Assembly (NCBI GenBank): GCA_964579725.1
Contig: CAZOHG010000012.1
Coordinates: 1 to 64,000, forward strand
Source: CAZOHG01 sp964579725
GTDB taxonomy: Bacteria > Zhuqueibacterota > JdFR-76 > BMS3Abin05
Length of the DNA stretch: 64,000 nt
Reading direction: 5' to 3'
The notes under the pieces were generated by a model that was given only the letters and a program-made list of their open reading frames with translations, did not search any database and was not told where the DNA came from. Both the position numbers and the translations under genes were made by a program. Of this stretch, positions 51,867 to 60,963 are shown piece after piece; the stretch's first letter is position 1; every line of letters starts with the position of its first letter.

Positions 51867-53651
51867 CTATTTGGCCAAAAAAACAAACCGTTTTACAGCC
51901 CGTAGGGACCCAGCGGTTACCACGCAAAAGTAAATCCCGGACGGCAGTTTTTCCCCTCCGGCGGAAACGCCCTCCCAGGTAAAGAGATGATTGGAACCGG
52001 CCAGTCGCTCGCCCACATTAATTTGATCGACACGCTGCCCCAACACATTGTAAATCCGCACAACAACAGGGAGATTTTTCGGAAGTCCGTAGCGAAACGA
52101 GACGAGCCCGCGTGCGGGGTTGGGGTAGACGTCGGACAATTCCAGATTCCTGGGAATCCGCGTACCGTTGAAGCCCGTGGCCACTTCTTTGCCGTACAAA
52201 TACGCCTCGTAGGCATTGATTATGCCCCAACCCCAGTAATTGTCGGGCTCTTGAGCCTTGCTGGCGGTTCGGCGCAGCGCTTCTCGAAGTTGCATGGGCT
52301 TGAGGCTCGGGTAGGCCTGAAGTAACAGGGCAGCCACGCCGGACGTCAATGGGCAGGAAAAAGAAGTACCGCTGGAACGGGTAAAGCCGTCCGGTGTGTA
52401 GGGCGCGGCAACGGTTACGGAAACCCCGGGTGCACAAACATCCGGCTTAATGCGACCGTCTGAGGTGGGTCCGTCCGAGCTAAAAGGGGCCAGTTCTCCC
52501 GTCAGGTTAACGGCACCCACCGCAATCACACTGTCGCCGTCTGCCGGTGTAATGAGGGTTGTGGGACGCGAATGGTATTCATTCCCGACTGAATTAACAA
52601 CCACAATGCCCTTTTTCACGGCCAATTCCGCGGCAATGGTGGTCACCGCGGTTTTTCCGTTCAAATCCGTTTTCGGATTGTAGGTAAAGCCATCGTCAAA
52701 ATCCAGGTAACCCAGCGAGCTGGAAACAATATCGGCTCCCAGACTGTCTTCCCACTCAATGCCCGCCACCCAGTTGTCCTCTTCAATACGTGTTTCGGTG
52801 GGAACATATTCCGTTTTCGCCAAAATAAAGGTGGCTCCGTAGGCAGGTCCGATCAAATGATTGGGTGCAAAACCGGCAATCGTCGACAGTGTTTCCGTCC
52901 CGTGGCTGTCCTGGCCGGGTTTGTCGGGAAAAAACAGGCTGTCTTTGGCTTGATTAGCCGTAATGGAATCGTGGTGAATAAAATCGTATTCGGCCAAAAC
53001 CTTCAGATGGGCAAACGCCTTGTGCGTCCGCCAGCGAAACCCGGTGTCTAACATCCCCACAATGATTCCTTGCCCCGAGTAGCCCATATCGTGAAGTTCG
53101 GGCACGTGGATTAACGCTTCCTGGTCGTAGGATTCACCGTAATGGAACGTGTGCGCTTCTGCCCCCTTTTCCAGAAGTTCCGGAGCACGTTTTTGCGGCG
53201 ATGTGGTGAGCCTCGGACGAATGAGCACCCGCACCGGCCGCACCTTCTTCACAAAAGGAAAAGCCTTCAATAGGGACGTATCCGAGGGAAAAGCAAACAC
53301 ACTGACGGCATTGAGCCAGCGTGAACGGTTCCAAACCCGAAATCGGGCTTTTTCCAGTACCTGAACGTAGGCTTCGTTTACGGGCAGATCCGTCGCGTCA
53401 AAAAGCGGGTGTCCGCTCCCCCTCAAAAGGCGTCGCCGGACGGAACGCGGAGTCAAGTGCGCGCGGGCAACGGCCGTCAGATTCGCCTTTTTTGCCAAAG
53501 CACCCTTGTCTTTGAAAAAGACCCAAAATTTCTTCTGCCCTTTTTGAATGGGGGGTTCAGCCCGGACCGAGAGAAAAAAACTTCCGGCAAATAAAAAAAT
53601 AGCGGCCAACCCAATAACATGTCGCACACGCACCCGACAATTGTAACGCAC
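51867..53651 (-). CDS. Secreted subtilisin-like serine protease (S8) with C-terminal sorting domain
   Basis: 594 residues. After an atypical basic N-terminus and a signal segment comes an inhibitor-like propeptide (to about 185) and the S8 domain with the full triad: Asp202 ('GMLDTGF'), His250 ('DSHGTET') and Ser430 ('SSGTSFSCP'), plus oxyanion Asn353. The last ~85 residues ('DVYPNPARGLVSFRYGLP', 'VRIYNVLGQRV', ending in a basic FVFLAK) resemble FlgD-Ig/type IX secretion C-terminal domains. It should be exported and perhaps attached to or released from the surface. It ends 17 bp before the patatin start. Confidence 0.9.
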   Translation of the reverse strand: MRYNCRVRVRHVIGLAAIFLFAGSFFLSVRAEPPIQKGQKKFWVFFKDKGALAKKANLTAVARAHLTPRSVRRRLLRGSGHPLFDATDLPVNEAYVQVLEKARFRVWNRSRWLNAVSVFAFPSDTSLLKAFPFVKKVRPVRVLIRPRLTTSPQKRAPELLEKGAEAHTFHYGESYDQEALIHVPELHDMGYSGQGIIVGMLDTGFRWRTHKAFAHLKVLAEYDFIHHDSITANQAKDSLFFPDKPGQDSHGTETLSTIAGFAPNHLIGPAYGATFILAKTEYVPTETRIEEDNWVAGIEWEDSLGADIVSSSLGYLDFDDGFTYNPKTDLNGKTAVTTIAAELAVKKGIVVVNSVGNEYHSRPTTLITPADGDSVIAVGAVNLTGELAPFSSDGPTSDGRIKPDVCAPGVSVTVAAPYTPDGFTRSSGTSFSCPLTSGVAALLLQAYPSLKPMQLREALRRTASKAQEPDNYWGWGIINAYEAYLYGKEVATGFNGTRIPRNLELSDVYPNPARGLVSFRYGLPKNLPVVVRIYNVLGQRVDQINVGERLAGSNHLFTWEGVSAGGEKLPSGIYFCVVTAGSLRAVKRFVFLAK

Positions 53652-53661
53652 TCGCTTTCTC

Positions 53662-54321
53662 CTATTTTAGCTCGCTTTTCTTAATCACACGAACGCGAGT
53701 CATGACGATTTTCTTGAGCGGGTGCTGGGCTTTGACGGGCACCTGCGCAATTTTGTCCACCACATCCATGCCTTGAATCACTTGACCGAAAACCGTGTAC
53801 TGGTAGTCCAGATTGGGGCAATCGGCCAAACAAATAAAAAATTGGCTGCCTGCCGAATGGATGTCACCCGGTTTTCGGGCCATGGACACGGTGCCGCGCA
53901 CGTGGTGCTTGTCACTGAATTCTGCCGGAAGGGTGTAGCCGGGGCCGCCGGTACCGTCATTGGAAGGGTCGGCGTCGCGGGTTAAAATATCCCCGCCCTG
54001 AATCACAAATCCGGGGACGACCCGGTGAAACAGGACGCCGTCAAAATACCCGTGATTGGCCAATTTTTTAAAACTGGCGCAGGTGTGCGGCGCCACATCC
54101 GGGTACAATTCAATCACAATTTTACCAAAATTGGTCTCAATTACCCCCACCTCATCTTTTGAAACCGGCTCTTCCGGCAAATTTTTCATTTCCTGTTGTA
54201 TTTTAGCAATTTGTTCCTGCGTAAGCACGGGGAAATTTTTCGCCTTTTCCTTTTTCGCACAGGAAGTGAGAAAGATTCCCACGACCCCCGCCAACACAAA
54301 CAGACTCCATTTGATTCGCAT
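53662..54321 (-). CDS. Cyclophilin-type peptidyl-prolyl isomerase, lipoprotein
   Basis: 219 residues with a lipoprotein signal ending 'IFLTSC' (Cys21). The cyclophilin fold has 'FHRVVPGFVIQGGDILTRD' and 'GTVSMARKPGDIHSAGSQFFI', including the Arg, Phe, Met, Gln and Phe of the active site. It assists folding of exported proteins in the periplasm. It is 10 bp upstream of the subtilase gene, so the isomerase and protease are co-transcribed and the isomerase may help the protease fold, an inference from linkage. Confidence 0.93.
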   Translation of the reverse strand: MRIKWSLFVLAGVVGIFLTSCAKKEKAKNFPVLTQEQIAKIQQEMKNLPEEPVSKDEVGVIETNFGKIVIELYPDVAPHTCASFKKLANHGYFDGVLFHRVVPGFVIQGGDILTRDADPSNDGTGGPGYTLPAEFSDKHHVRGTVSMARKPGDIHSAGSQFFICLADCPNLDYQYTVFGQVIQGMDVVDKIAQVPVKAQHPLKKIVMTRVRVIKKSELK

Positions 54322-54423
54322 ACCGTACCCTCATTCCTTTGTCACATTTCCTTCGGTTTTTTTCTTACCATGCGTCGAAACCGGACGCTCCGGCTCCGAC
54401 CAGGTTTTTTTTAAAAGACCAAC

Positions 54424-55011
54424 TTAGCTTGGGATTTTCTTCCGGCTTCCCGGGCGCGAAATGGGCACACCTTTTCGGCACAGAGGACACTCCTCCGGTT
54501 TGTACGTCACGACCGGCATTTCCAAAATGGCGTACTTGGGATAGCCGAATTTTACCTTTCCGCCGCTTCGGTCTACAATAAAACCGGTTCCCACAATGTG
54601 AGCGTTTTCCCTTTCCAGTAATTTGATTAACTCCCGAACCGAGCGGCCCGTGGTCAGCACGTCCTCTACAATGAGTGCCCGTTCATTTTCTTCAATGTCA
54701 AAACCGCGACGAAGCGTCATGGCATCGGTGTCCGGGGCGCGTTCGGTAAAAATAAAGCGGGTTTTTAACGCTCGCGCCACTTCGTGGCCGATAATAATCC
54801 CTCCCATTGCGGGCGCAATGACAAAATCAATATCGTAGTCATTGTAAAATTGGGCAATGTCCGCGCCCAATTCCTCCGCATATTGCGGGTATTGAAGCAC
54901 TCGGGCACACTGAAAATATTGGGAACTGTGAAGTCCCGACGAAAGCAGGAAATGCCCTTCCAGAAGAGCACCCGTATCTTCAAAAATCTCAATAATTTCG
55001 TCCTTTTCCAT
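54424..55011 (-). CDS. pyrE: Orotate phosphoribosyltransferase
   Basis: 195 residues from ATG 55011 with GAGG just upstream; the GTG at 55020 is too close to the site. The PRPP-binding motif 'ALIVEDVLTTGRSVRE' and 'VIAPAMGGIIIGHEVA' are present. It converts orotate and PRPP to OMP in pyrimidine synthesis. A cysteine-containing C-terminal tail ('ECPLCRKGVP') is a common extension. The next gene in the pathway, pyrF, lies 93 bp upstream on the same strand. Confidence 0.94.
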   Translation of the reverse strand: MEKDEIIEIFEDTGALLEGHFLLSSGLHSSQYFQCARVLQYPQYAEELGADIAQFYNDYDIDFVIAPAMGGIIIGHEVARALKTRFIFTERAPDTDAMTLRRGFDIEENERALIVEDVLTTGRSVRELIKLLERENAHIVGTGFIVDRSGGKVKFGYPKYAILEMPVVTYKPEECPLCRKGVPISRPGSRKKIPS

Positions 55012-55103
55012 TTTCCTCACGCCTCAATTTAACAACGGTTTCATGCCAAAGGATTGAAATGCGTTCCTAATTCATTCTCTTCAGAAACTACAATCGATCG
55101 GTT

Positions 55104-55919
55104 TTACCGACCCTTTTTAATCGTGTTAATGGCATCGCGCAGAGCCAGTGCTTTTTTCCGGGCGGCTTGTGCGAATTCGTAATTATCGGCATCGTACAAA
55201 ATACCACGACTGGAATTTACCAAAAATCCGCTACCCGAAGGGTCTTTCGCTTCCAAAACAGCAGCCTGCAAATCGCCGCCCTGTGCTCCCACTCCGGGGA
55301 GGAGAATGGGTAAATCGGGGGCAATCGCCCGGACCTGCTTTAAATAGTCCGATTGGGTTGCCCCCACAACCAGGCCAACATTGTGGTTTGTGTTCCATTC
55401 CACGGCCTTTTCGGCGATTTTTTCAAACAAGGTTCGGCTCCCGTCTGAAAAAAATTGAAAATCTTTTGCGCCTTCGTTGGACGTCAGGCACAGAAGAAAA
55501 ACCCCGCGGGTTTCGTCCTCTAAAAAAGGTGCAATCGAATCGTACCCCAACAGCGGATTGAGCGTTACGGCGTCAAAAGGCAATTCCTTAAAAAATGCGT
55601 CGCGGTACTTTTCAGCGGAATGGGCCACATCGCCGCGCTTGGCGTCAGCAATTTTAATGACTCCGTCCGGAATGAGGTCCAATGTTTTTTTCAGGGAACG
55701 CCAACCTTGCACGCTGTACGCTTCGTAAAACGCCGTGTTTAGTTTGAACGCCGCTGCCACATCGGCCGTGGCGTGAATAATCGATTTATTGAATTCTAAA
55801 ATCGGCGCTTCGAAATCCAGCAAAAAACCGGGAATCCGATCCATGTCCACATCCAGTCCAACGGAAAGGTGGCTGTTTTTTTTCTGACAAATCGCACGCA
55901 AACGATCGTTGAATGTCAT
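55104..55919 (-). CDS. pyrF: Orotidine 5'-phosphate decarboxylase
   Basis: 271 residues, the length of the longer (type 2) PyrF subfamily. The catalytic Lys/Asp array is in 'VIKIADAKRGDVAHSAEKY' (DxKxxD), and 'LSVGLDVDMDRIPGF' is the N-terminal signature. It decarboxylates OMP to UMP, the last step of pyrimidine synthesis. It precedes pyrE, so the two are probably one operon; the rest of the pathway is not in the window. Confidence 0.94.
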   Translation of the reverse strand: MTFNDRLRAICQKKNSHLSVGLDVDMDRIPGFLLDFEAPILEFNKSIIHATADVAAAFKLNTAFYEAYSVQGWRSLKKTLDLIPDGVIKIADAKRGDVAHSAEKYRDAFFKELPFDAVTLNPLLGYDSIAPFLEDETRGVFLLCLTSNEGAKDFQFFSDGSRTLFEKIAEKAVEWNTNHNVGLVVGATQSDYLKQVRAIAPDLPILLPGVGAQGGDLQAAVLEAKDPSGSGFLVNSSRGILYDADNYEFAQAARKKALALRDAINTIKKGR

Positions 55920-56328
55920 GGGGAATCCCTTCAGTTAAATAGCCCAACGGCTTGGCCGCAGTTTTTCAAGGCGATGCAAACAGGCCGAAAAACCGCCGTA
56001 CATAGCCCTGCGGTTCGAAAAAACGGTCACCAGTTCGCCCAGGGAGCTCCGGATTAGAGCGAAAACGGAATCTGTCAATCGGCACATTCGGCCCTTTTGA
56101 TTGTGTGCAGGTAACGGGAGAACCATGTACGACAGATTTTGTGCGAAAAAGCCTTTTGGGAAATTGTCCTCAATTTGTTTGCTAAAAGTTAAAATAATTT
56201 ACAGAGAGAATCAATAAAAAATCTTTTTTCTCTTTGATTATTTCCCATTTTTTATTATAATTAACACACATTTGGGCAAATGGTCAAAATCCACCAAATC
56301 GAATGGTGAAAACAGGACGTCGGACTTT
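55920..56328. other. Divergent intergenic region
   Basis: About 410 bp between pyrF (minus) and the DAACS symporter gene (plus). The left half has no gene or strong motif. The right half is AT-rich and contains the promoter at 56233-56261. Short open frames here lack ribosome-binding sites. Confidence 0.6.
56233..56261 (+). promoter_or_regulatory. Promoter of the DAACS/NhaC/M14/SSS unit
   Basis: TTGATT at 56234-56239, 16 bases, then a perfect TATAAT at 56256-56261, about 65 bp before the symporter ATG. The 90 bp around it are AT-rich. Confidence 0.6.
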
Positions 56329-57735
56329 ATGAAACAGCTATCCGTTAACGCTCGGGGATTGATTTTGTCATTGGCTTTTGGAATAGCCATTTATTTCCTT
56401 TTTTTGGTCGATGGCTCTTCTCTAAACGGAACGGAATTTGTGGTTCTGCAACTGCTCCGAAACACCTTGCTTTTCATTTTCCTCTATTTTATTTTTGAAA
56501 AGATTGTCCCGATGGAATTGTACACCAAAATTCTGTTGGGGCTTGTTTTGGGCACACTGGCCGGGCTTGTTTTTCACCAGACGATTGTGGAATTTAAACC
56601 CGTGGGGACAGCTTTCATTCGTCTGATTCAGATGGTGGTTATGCCGTTGGTTTTGGCCTCCCTTTTTATCGGAACCGCCAGTTTGGGGGATGTGCGCAAA
56701 ATGGGGCGGGTAGGCGGGAAAACCGTCCTTTTTTATCTGGTGTACACGGCCTTTTCGGTGGCTCTGGGGCTTGTGTTAGCCAATCTTTTCAAGCCGGGAA
56801 GCGGACTTCCTGAGTCCATTAAACAGGCGCTGATGAAAAACTACGGGGCTCAAGTAGGTGCCAAAGTGGCCGTTGCCGGGCACCCCAGTATGGTCAACAC
56901 TTTTCTGAACATTATTCCCACCAACCCCTTTTCTGCTTTGAGCCAGGGTGTGCTGCTTCAAATCATTTTCTTTGCGATTTTCGGAGGGGCTGTGGTCACC
57001 ATGATCCCCAAAGACAAGGGCCAATTGCTCATTGACATCATGGACGCCCTGAATGATCTCATGATTCAATTGGTGCATGTTGTCATTAAGGTAGCCCCGT
57101 ACGGGGTTTTTGCCCTCATTGCCAGTGTCATTGGCAGTTTCGGAATGGACATTCTCATCTCTTTGCTCCAATATTCCCTGCTCACGATTTTGGGGCTTCT
57201 CTTTTTGAATTTTACTTACCCCTTTGTCGTCCATTTTATGGGACACATTCCGGCGAAAAAATTTCTCAAGGGAATCCTTCCCGCCCAATTGGTGGCGTTT
57301 AGCACCAGCTCCAGTTCGGCCACGCTGCCGGTAACCATTGAAGTGTGCGAGGAAAATCTGGGGGTCTCCAATGACATTGCCAGCTTTGTACTCCCTCTGG
57401 GAGCCACCATTAATATGAACGGAACGGCCCTTTACCAGGGAATTTCGGCATTGTTTATTGCTCAGGTGTACGGCATGCACCTGACGATTGCCGATCAGCT
57501 CGTCATCGTTCTGACAGCCACACTGGCCTCGGTGGGTACAGCAGGGGCTCCTGGCGTAGGCATGCTTATGTTGGTCATTGTGCTCAAGCAGATCGGCATT
57601 CCGTTAGAAGGCATTGCCCTTATTCTTGGTGTCGAACGGATTTTGGACATGTTTCGGACCACCATTAACATTACAGGGGATGCGGCGGCTGCCGTGGTTG
57701 TGTCGGCATCTGAAGGTGAATTGACAAGAACCTAA
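56329..57735 (+). CDS. Dicarboxylate/amino acid:cation symporter (DAACS/GltP family)
   Basis: 468 residues from ATG 56329; a TTG at 56272 would lie within the promoter leader. About eight transmembrane segments plus two hairpins. The serine-rich hairpin 'LVAFSTSSSSATLPVTIE' and the substrate/Na+ motif 'NMNGTALYQGISALFIAQ' are diagnostic, as is the late segment 'ASVGTAGAPGVGMLML'. It takes up glutamate, aspartate or C4 dicarboxylates with Na+ or H+. It is first of four plus-strand genes and 16 bp from the NhaC gene. Confidence 0.94.
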   Translation: MKQLSVNARGLILSLAFGIAIYFLFLVDGSSLNGTEFVVLQLLRNTLLFIFLYFIFEKIVPMELYTKILLGLVLGTLAGLVFHQTIVEFKPVGTAFIRLIQMVVMPLVLASLFIGTASLGDVRKMGRVGGKTVLFYLVYTAFSVALGLVLANLFKPGSGLPESIKQALMKNYGAQVGAKVAVAGHPSMVNTFLNIIPTNPFSALSQGVLLQIIFFAIFGGAVVTMIPKDKGQLLIDIMDALNDLMIQLVHVVIKVAPYGVFALIASVIGSFGMDILISLLQYSLLTILGLLFLNFTYPFVVHFMGHIPAKKFLKGILPAQLVAFSTSSSSATLPVTIEVCEENLGVSNDIASFVLPLGATINMNGTALYQGISALFIAQVYGMHLTIADQLVIVLTATLASVGTAGAPGVGMLMLVIVLKQIGIPLEGIALILGVERILDMFRTTINITGDAAAAVVVSASEGELTRT

Positions 57736-57751
57736 ATTTTGAGGAACGACC

Positions 57752-59251
57752 TTGACCCGCAAACATCTAAAATGGCTGCTTGCTCTGCTCTTTTTGGCGG
57801 GATTCTGGTGGGTACGGTACTACACCGATCTGATTCACCCCGCGGCTTCCGGCAAGGATTTTGGGTGGTGGGCTTTGCTGCCCGCGTTGGTCACCATTCT
57901 CCTGTGTTTTTTGACTCGAGAGGTCATTTCTTCGCTCTTTTTGGGCATTCTTTTTGGCGGAATTATTAGCGGCAAATTGAATATCGTGCAGGCCTTTCTG
58001 ATTCCTTCCATTGGAAGTCCAAAATACGGTGAGATTCTTCTGGTCTACCTGTGGAGTTTGGGCGGTTTGATTGGCATCTGGACACGCACCGGAGGGGCTC
58101 AATATTTCGCCGAGCTGGCGGGGAAAAAGATTGTTCGGGGCCGGAAATCGGCAAAATTCTTTGCCTTTTTATTGGGTCTTTTATTTCACCAGGGGGGAAC
58201 CATTAGTACAATTCTGGCGGGTTCAACTGCCAAACCGATTACCGATGCTCAGGGCGTGAGCCACGAAGAGGTCTCTTACATTATCGATTCTACCGCGTCT
58301 CCAGTTGCCACTATTTTACCTTTTAATGTCTGGCCGATTTACATCGGAGGCCTAATTGTTGGAACCAGCCCACTTTTCGCCAGTCTGGACGTCAGCAAGA
58401 CCTTTTTGTTCAAGGCCATCCCCTTCAATTTTTACGCCATTTTTGCTATTCTCTTCACCTTTCTTTTTTCCATTGAAAAACTTCCGTGGTACGGAAAGCG
58501 GATGAAAGCTGCGATGAACCGTGTCCGAACCACCGGCCAATTGGACCGCGAAGGGGCACAGCCTCTCATTTCCAGGGAATTAACTCATCTCGAAATTCCC
58601 GCTGACTATTCACCCAGTGTTTGGGATTTTGTGCTGCCCATTGGGGTTTTGCTTGCGGTGGCCATTGGGCCGTACGTTCTTTACGGCAAGCTTCATGTGT
58701 CCGAAGCGTTTGTCCTGGCTGTCCTGACATCGATTCTTTTAGCCCTGTACAAGGGGATGTCCCTCCAAACCATCATGGAAGGATTCATTGACGGCTGCAA
58801 AGGCGTGACGATCGGTGCCATTATTCTGGGATTGGCGGTGACGCTGGGCGCGGTTTCCAAAGAAGTGGGAACGGCTAATTTTCTCATTCGAACCACCAGT
58901 GCCCACATCAATCCGGTTTTTCTACCGGCTATTTTACTATTTGCCACCATGGCTATTGCATTTTCAACGGGGACTTCCTGGGGCACGTACGCCGTGGTTT
59001 TTCCCATTGCCATGCCCCTGGCCTATGCCATCCATCCGGACCCATTTTACAATTTACTCTGTTTTGCTGCCGTTACCGGTGGCTCCGTCTATGGAGACCA
59101 ATGCTCTCCGATTTCGGACACCACCATTTTGTCCTCATTGGCAACCGGCACGGATTTAATGGATCACGTCACCACCCAACTCCCGCTGGCAACGGTGGCG
59201 GCGGGATTGGCGGCCGTCCTCTACACGGTTCTTGCACTTTTTGCTGTGTAA
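57752..59251 (+). CDS. NhaC-family Na+/H+ antiporter
   Basis: 499 residues with about 12 transmembrane helices. The family motifs 'DSTASPVATILPFNVWPIYI' and 'GGSVYGDQCSPISDTTILSS' (Asp residues of ion binding) are intact. It exchanges Na+ for H+, or malate/lactate with cations in some members. The start is TTG 57752 with GAGGA seven bases upstream. It probably recycles sodium brought in by the DAACS and SSS carriers on either side. Confidence 0.92.
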   Translation: MTRKHLKWLLALLFLAGFWWVRYYTDLIHPAASGKDFGWWALLPALVTILLCFLTREVISSLFLGILFGGIISGKLNIVQAFLIPSIGSPKYGEILLVYLWSLGGLIGIWTRTGGAQYFAELAGKKIVRGRKSAKFFAFLLGLLFHQGGTISTILAGSTAKPITDAQGVSHEEVSYIIDSTASPVATILPFNVWPIYIGGLIVGTSPLFASLDVSKTFLFKAIPFNFYAIFAILFTFLFSIEKLPWYGKRMKAAMNRVRTTGQLDREGAQPLISRELTHLEIPADYSPSVWDFVLPIGVLLAVAIGPYVLYGKLHVSEAFVLAVLTSILLALYKGMSLQTIMEGFIDGCKGVTIGAIILGLAVTLGAVSKEVGTANFLIRTTSAHINPVFLPAILLFATMAIAFSTGTSWGTYAVVFPIAMPLAYAIHPDPFYNLLCFAAVTGGSVYGDQCSPISDTTILSSLATGTDLMDHVTTQLPLATVAAGLAAVLYTVLALFAV

Positions 59252-59269
59252 TTTTGGGAGGATTGAAAA

Positions 59270-60910
59270 TTGCTCAAAAAAATTCTATTTCTTCTGATGG
59301 CTCTTGCGCTTTTTGAGGCGACGGCGTTCGCCCAAAGGCTTCAAACAGTTGCCGAAAAAAGTGGCTACACGGCCACTTCCCGCTTTGCCGACGTGGTCCA
59401 TTTTCTTCACGCACTTCAGAAAAAGAGCCCCGAAATCCGCCTCACCTCCATTGCCACCAGTGCGGAAGGACGCCCGGTTCTTTTGGCCGTTTTGGGAACC
59501 CCTCCGCCGGAAAATCCCGTACAGGCCAGGGCCTGGAACAAACCGATCGTGTACGCCGAAGCCAATATTCACGCCGGTGAAGTGGAAGGAAAGGAGGCCA
59601 TGCTTGCCCTCATGCGGGATATCCTCCTGGGCGATCAGCACAAACTTATTGAAAACCAAATTTTGCTGTTGGTACCCAATTTTAATCCCGACGGCAACGA
59701 AAAAATCAGCAAAACCCACCGCACCAACCAGGTGGGGCCGGCCGAGGGTGTGGGCATTCGCTTCAACGGTCAGGGGTTTGATTTGAATCGCGATTTCGTC
59801 AAATTGGAAACCCCCGAAGTGACCGGGTTGGTGGAAAATGTTTTCGACCGTTGGGACCCCATGCTGTTCGTGGACATGCACACCACAAACGGTTCCGATC
59901 ACCATGAGCCGCTCACCTGGGCAGGTCCCCACAATCCCAATATGAATCCCAAAATTTACCGCTACGTGCGGGAAACCATGCTTCCCGCCATTCAAAAAGT
60001 CCTGAAGACAAAGCAAAAGATCGATTCCATTCCCTACGGCTATTTCAAAGACCGTACTCATCCGAGTGCCGGTTGGGTCACTTTTGACCACCGTGCCCGC
60101 TACGGTACCAACTACGCCGGGCTGCGCAACCGCTTTACAATTTTGGATGAAAATTACGCCTACGCCGATTACAAAACCCGCGTGCACGTGGCGTACGAAT
60201 TTCTGCGGGAAATTCTGACGTACACCCACACGCACGCTCGAGAAATGCAAGCGTTGATTCGTCAAGTGGACCGTGAAACCGTTCAGGCGGGCGCCCGGGC
60301 GGACACCTCTCGTTTTCGGTTCGGGACGAAAATCGATGCCCGACCATTTGACCGTCCCCTTACGATTCAGGGTTTTCCGTTTCAAGTAACGCAAGACTCG
60401 GTCGGGCACAAGGGCTACAAAAAGCTTCCCGGCACGCGTTTGTACCACCCGAAATTTTTCGGAAAGTTCACGATTACCCAGAGCGTGCCCCTGCCGCGCG
60501 GGTATTTAATCCCCGCTACATTACCCGAAATTGTTCGCAAACTCCGGCAACACGGCATTGTGGTGGAAACCTTGTGCCAATCGGCCGTGCTTCATGTGCA
60601 GCGTGCTCATTTTGAGACGCTCACCCCTTCCAAATGGCCTTTTCAGGGGCACTGGCTCACCCACGCCACGGTTCGCACGACGTTCGAAACGGACACCGTA
60701 GCGGCAGGAAGCTATTTTGTGGGCATGGACCAGCCGCTGGCTCCGTTAATTGCCACCCTATTGGAACCGCAAAGCGACGATGGCCTTCTGGTGTGGAATT
60801 TCTTTGACCGCTACTTGACGGCGGAGTGGAGTCACCGATTGGGAGAGTACCCGATTGCGAAGGTTTTCGGCCAAGCCCCACCCGTTCGAAAAATAGCGTC
60901 GGTTCGGTAA
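59270..60910 (+). CDS. Secreted zinc carboxypeptidase (M14 family)
   Basis: 546 residues with a signal peptide ending 'ATAFA-QRL'. Zinc ligands are His101 and Glu104 ('NIHAGEVEGKEA') and His204 ('VDMHTTNGSDH'); 'LNRDFVKLETPE' holds the substrate-binding Asn-Arg pair. It removes C-terminal residues from peptides outside the cytoplasm. The C-terminal 200 residues are a beta-rich extra domain. The start is TTG 59270 with GGGAGG upstream. Between NhaC and a symporter gene, it may feed peptides or amino acids to the carriers. Confidence 0.9.
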   Translation: MLKKILFLLMALALFEATAFAQRLQTVAEKSGYTATSRFADVVHFLHALQKKSPEIRLTSIATSAEGRPVLLAVLGTPPPENPVQARAWNKPIVYAEANIHAGEVEGKEAMLALMRDILLGDQHKLIENQILLLVPNFNPDGNEKISKTHRTNQVGPAEGVGIRFNGQGFDLNRDFVKLETPEVTGLVENVFDRWDPMLFVDMHTTNGSDHHEPLTWAGPHNPNMNPKIYRYVRETMLPAIQKVLKTKQKIDSIPYGYFKDRTHPSAGWVTFDHRARYGTNYAGLRNRFTILDENYAYADYKTRVHVAYEFLREILTYTHTHAREMQALIRQVDRETVQAGARADTSRFRFGTKIDARPFDRPLTIQGFPFQVTQDSVGHKGYKKLPGTRLYHPKFFGKFTITQSVPLPRGYLIPATLPEIVRKLRQHGIVVETLCQSAVLHVQRAHFETLTPSKWPFQGHWLTHATVRTTFETDTVAAGSYFVGMDQPLAPLIATLLEPQSDDGLLVWNFFDRYLTAEWSHRLGEYPIAKVFGQAPPVRKIASVR

Positions 60911-60963
60911 GATTTGGGCAAAGGGAATGGAAGACAATCCGGTTGAAATAGGAAACTTTTAGA

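Noticed and set aside
55935..56126. 63-codon minus-strand frame upstream of pyrF
   Set aside because: No start signal or family, and composition is unlike neighbouring genes.
59285..60448. 387-codon minus-strand open frame opposite the M14 gene
   Set aside because: It is antisense to a gene with clear zinc-ligand motifs; its translation has no signal, domain or start site.
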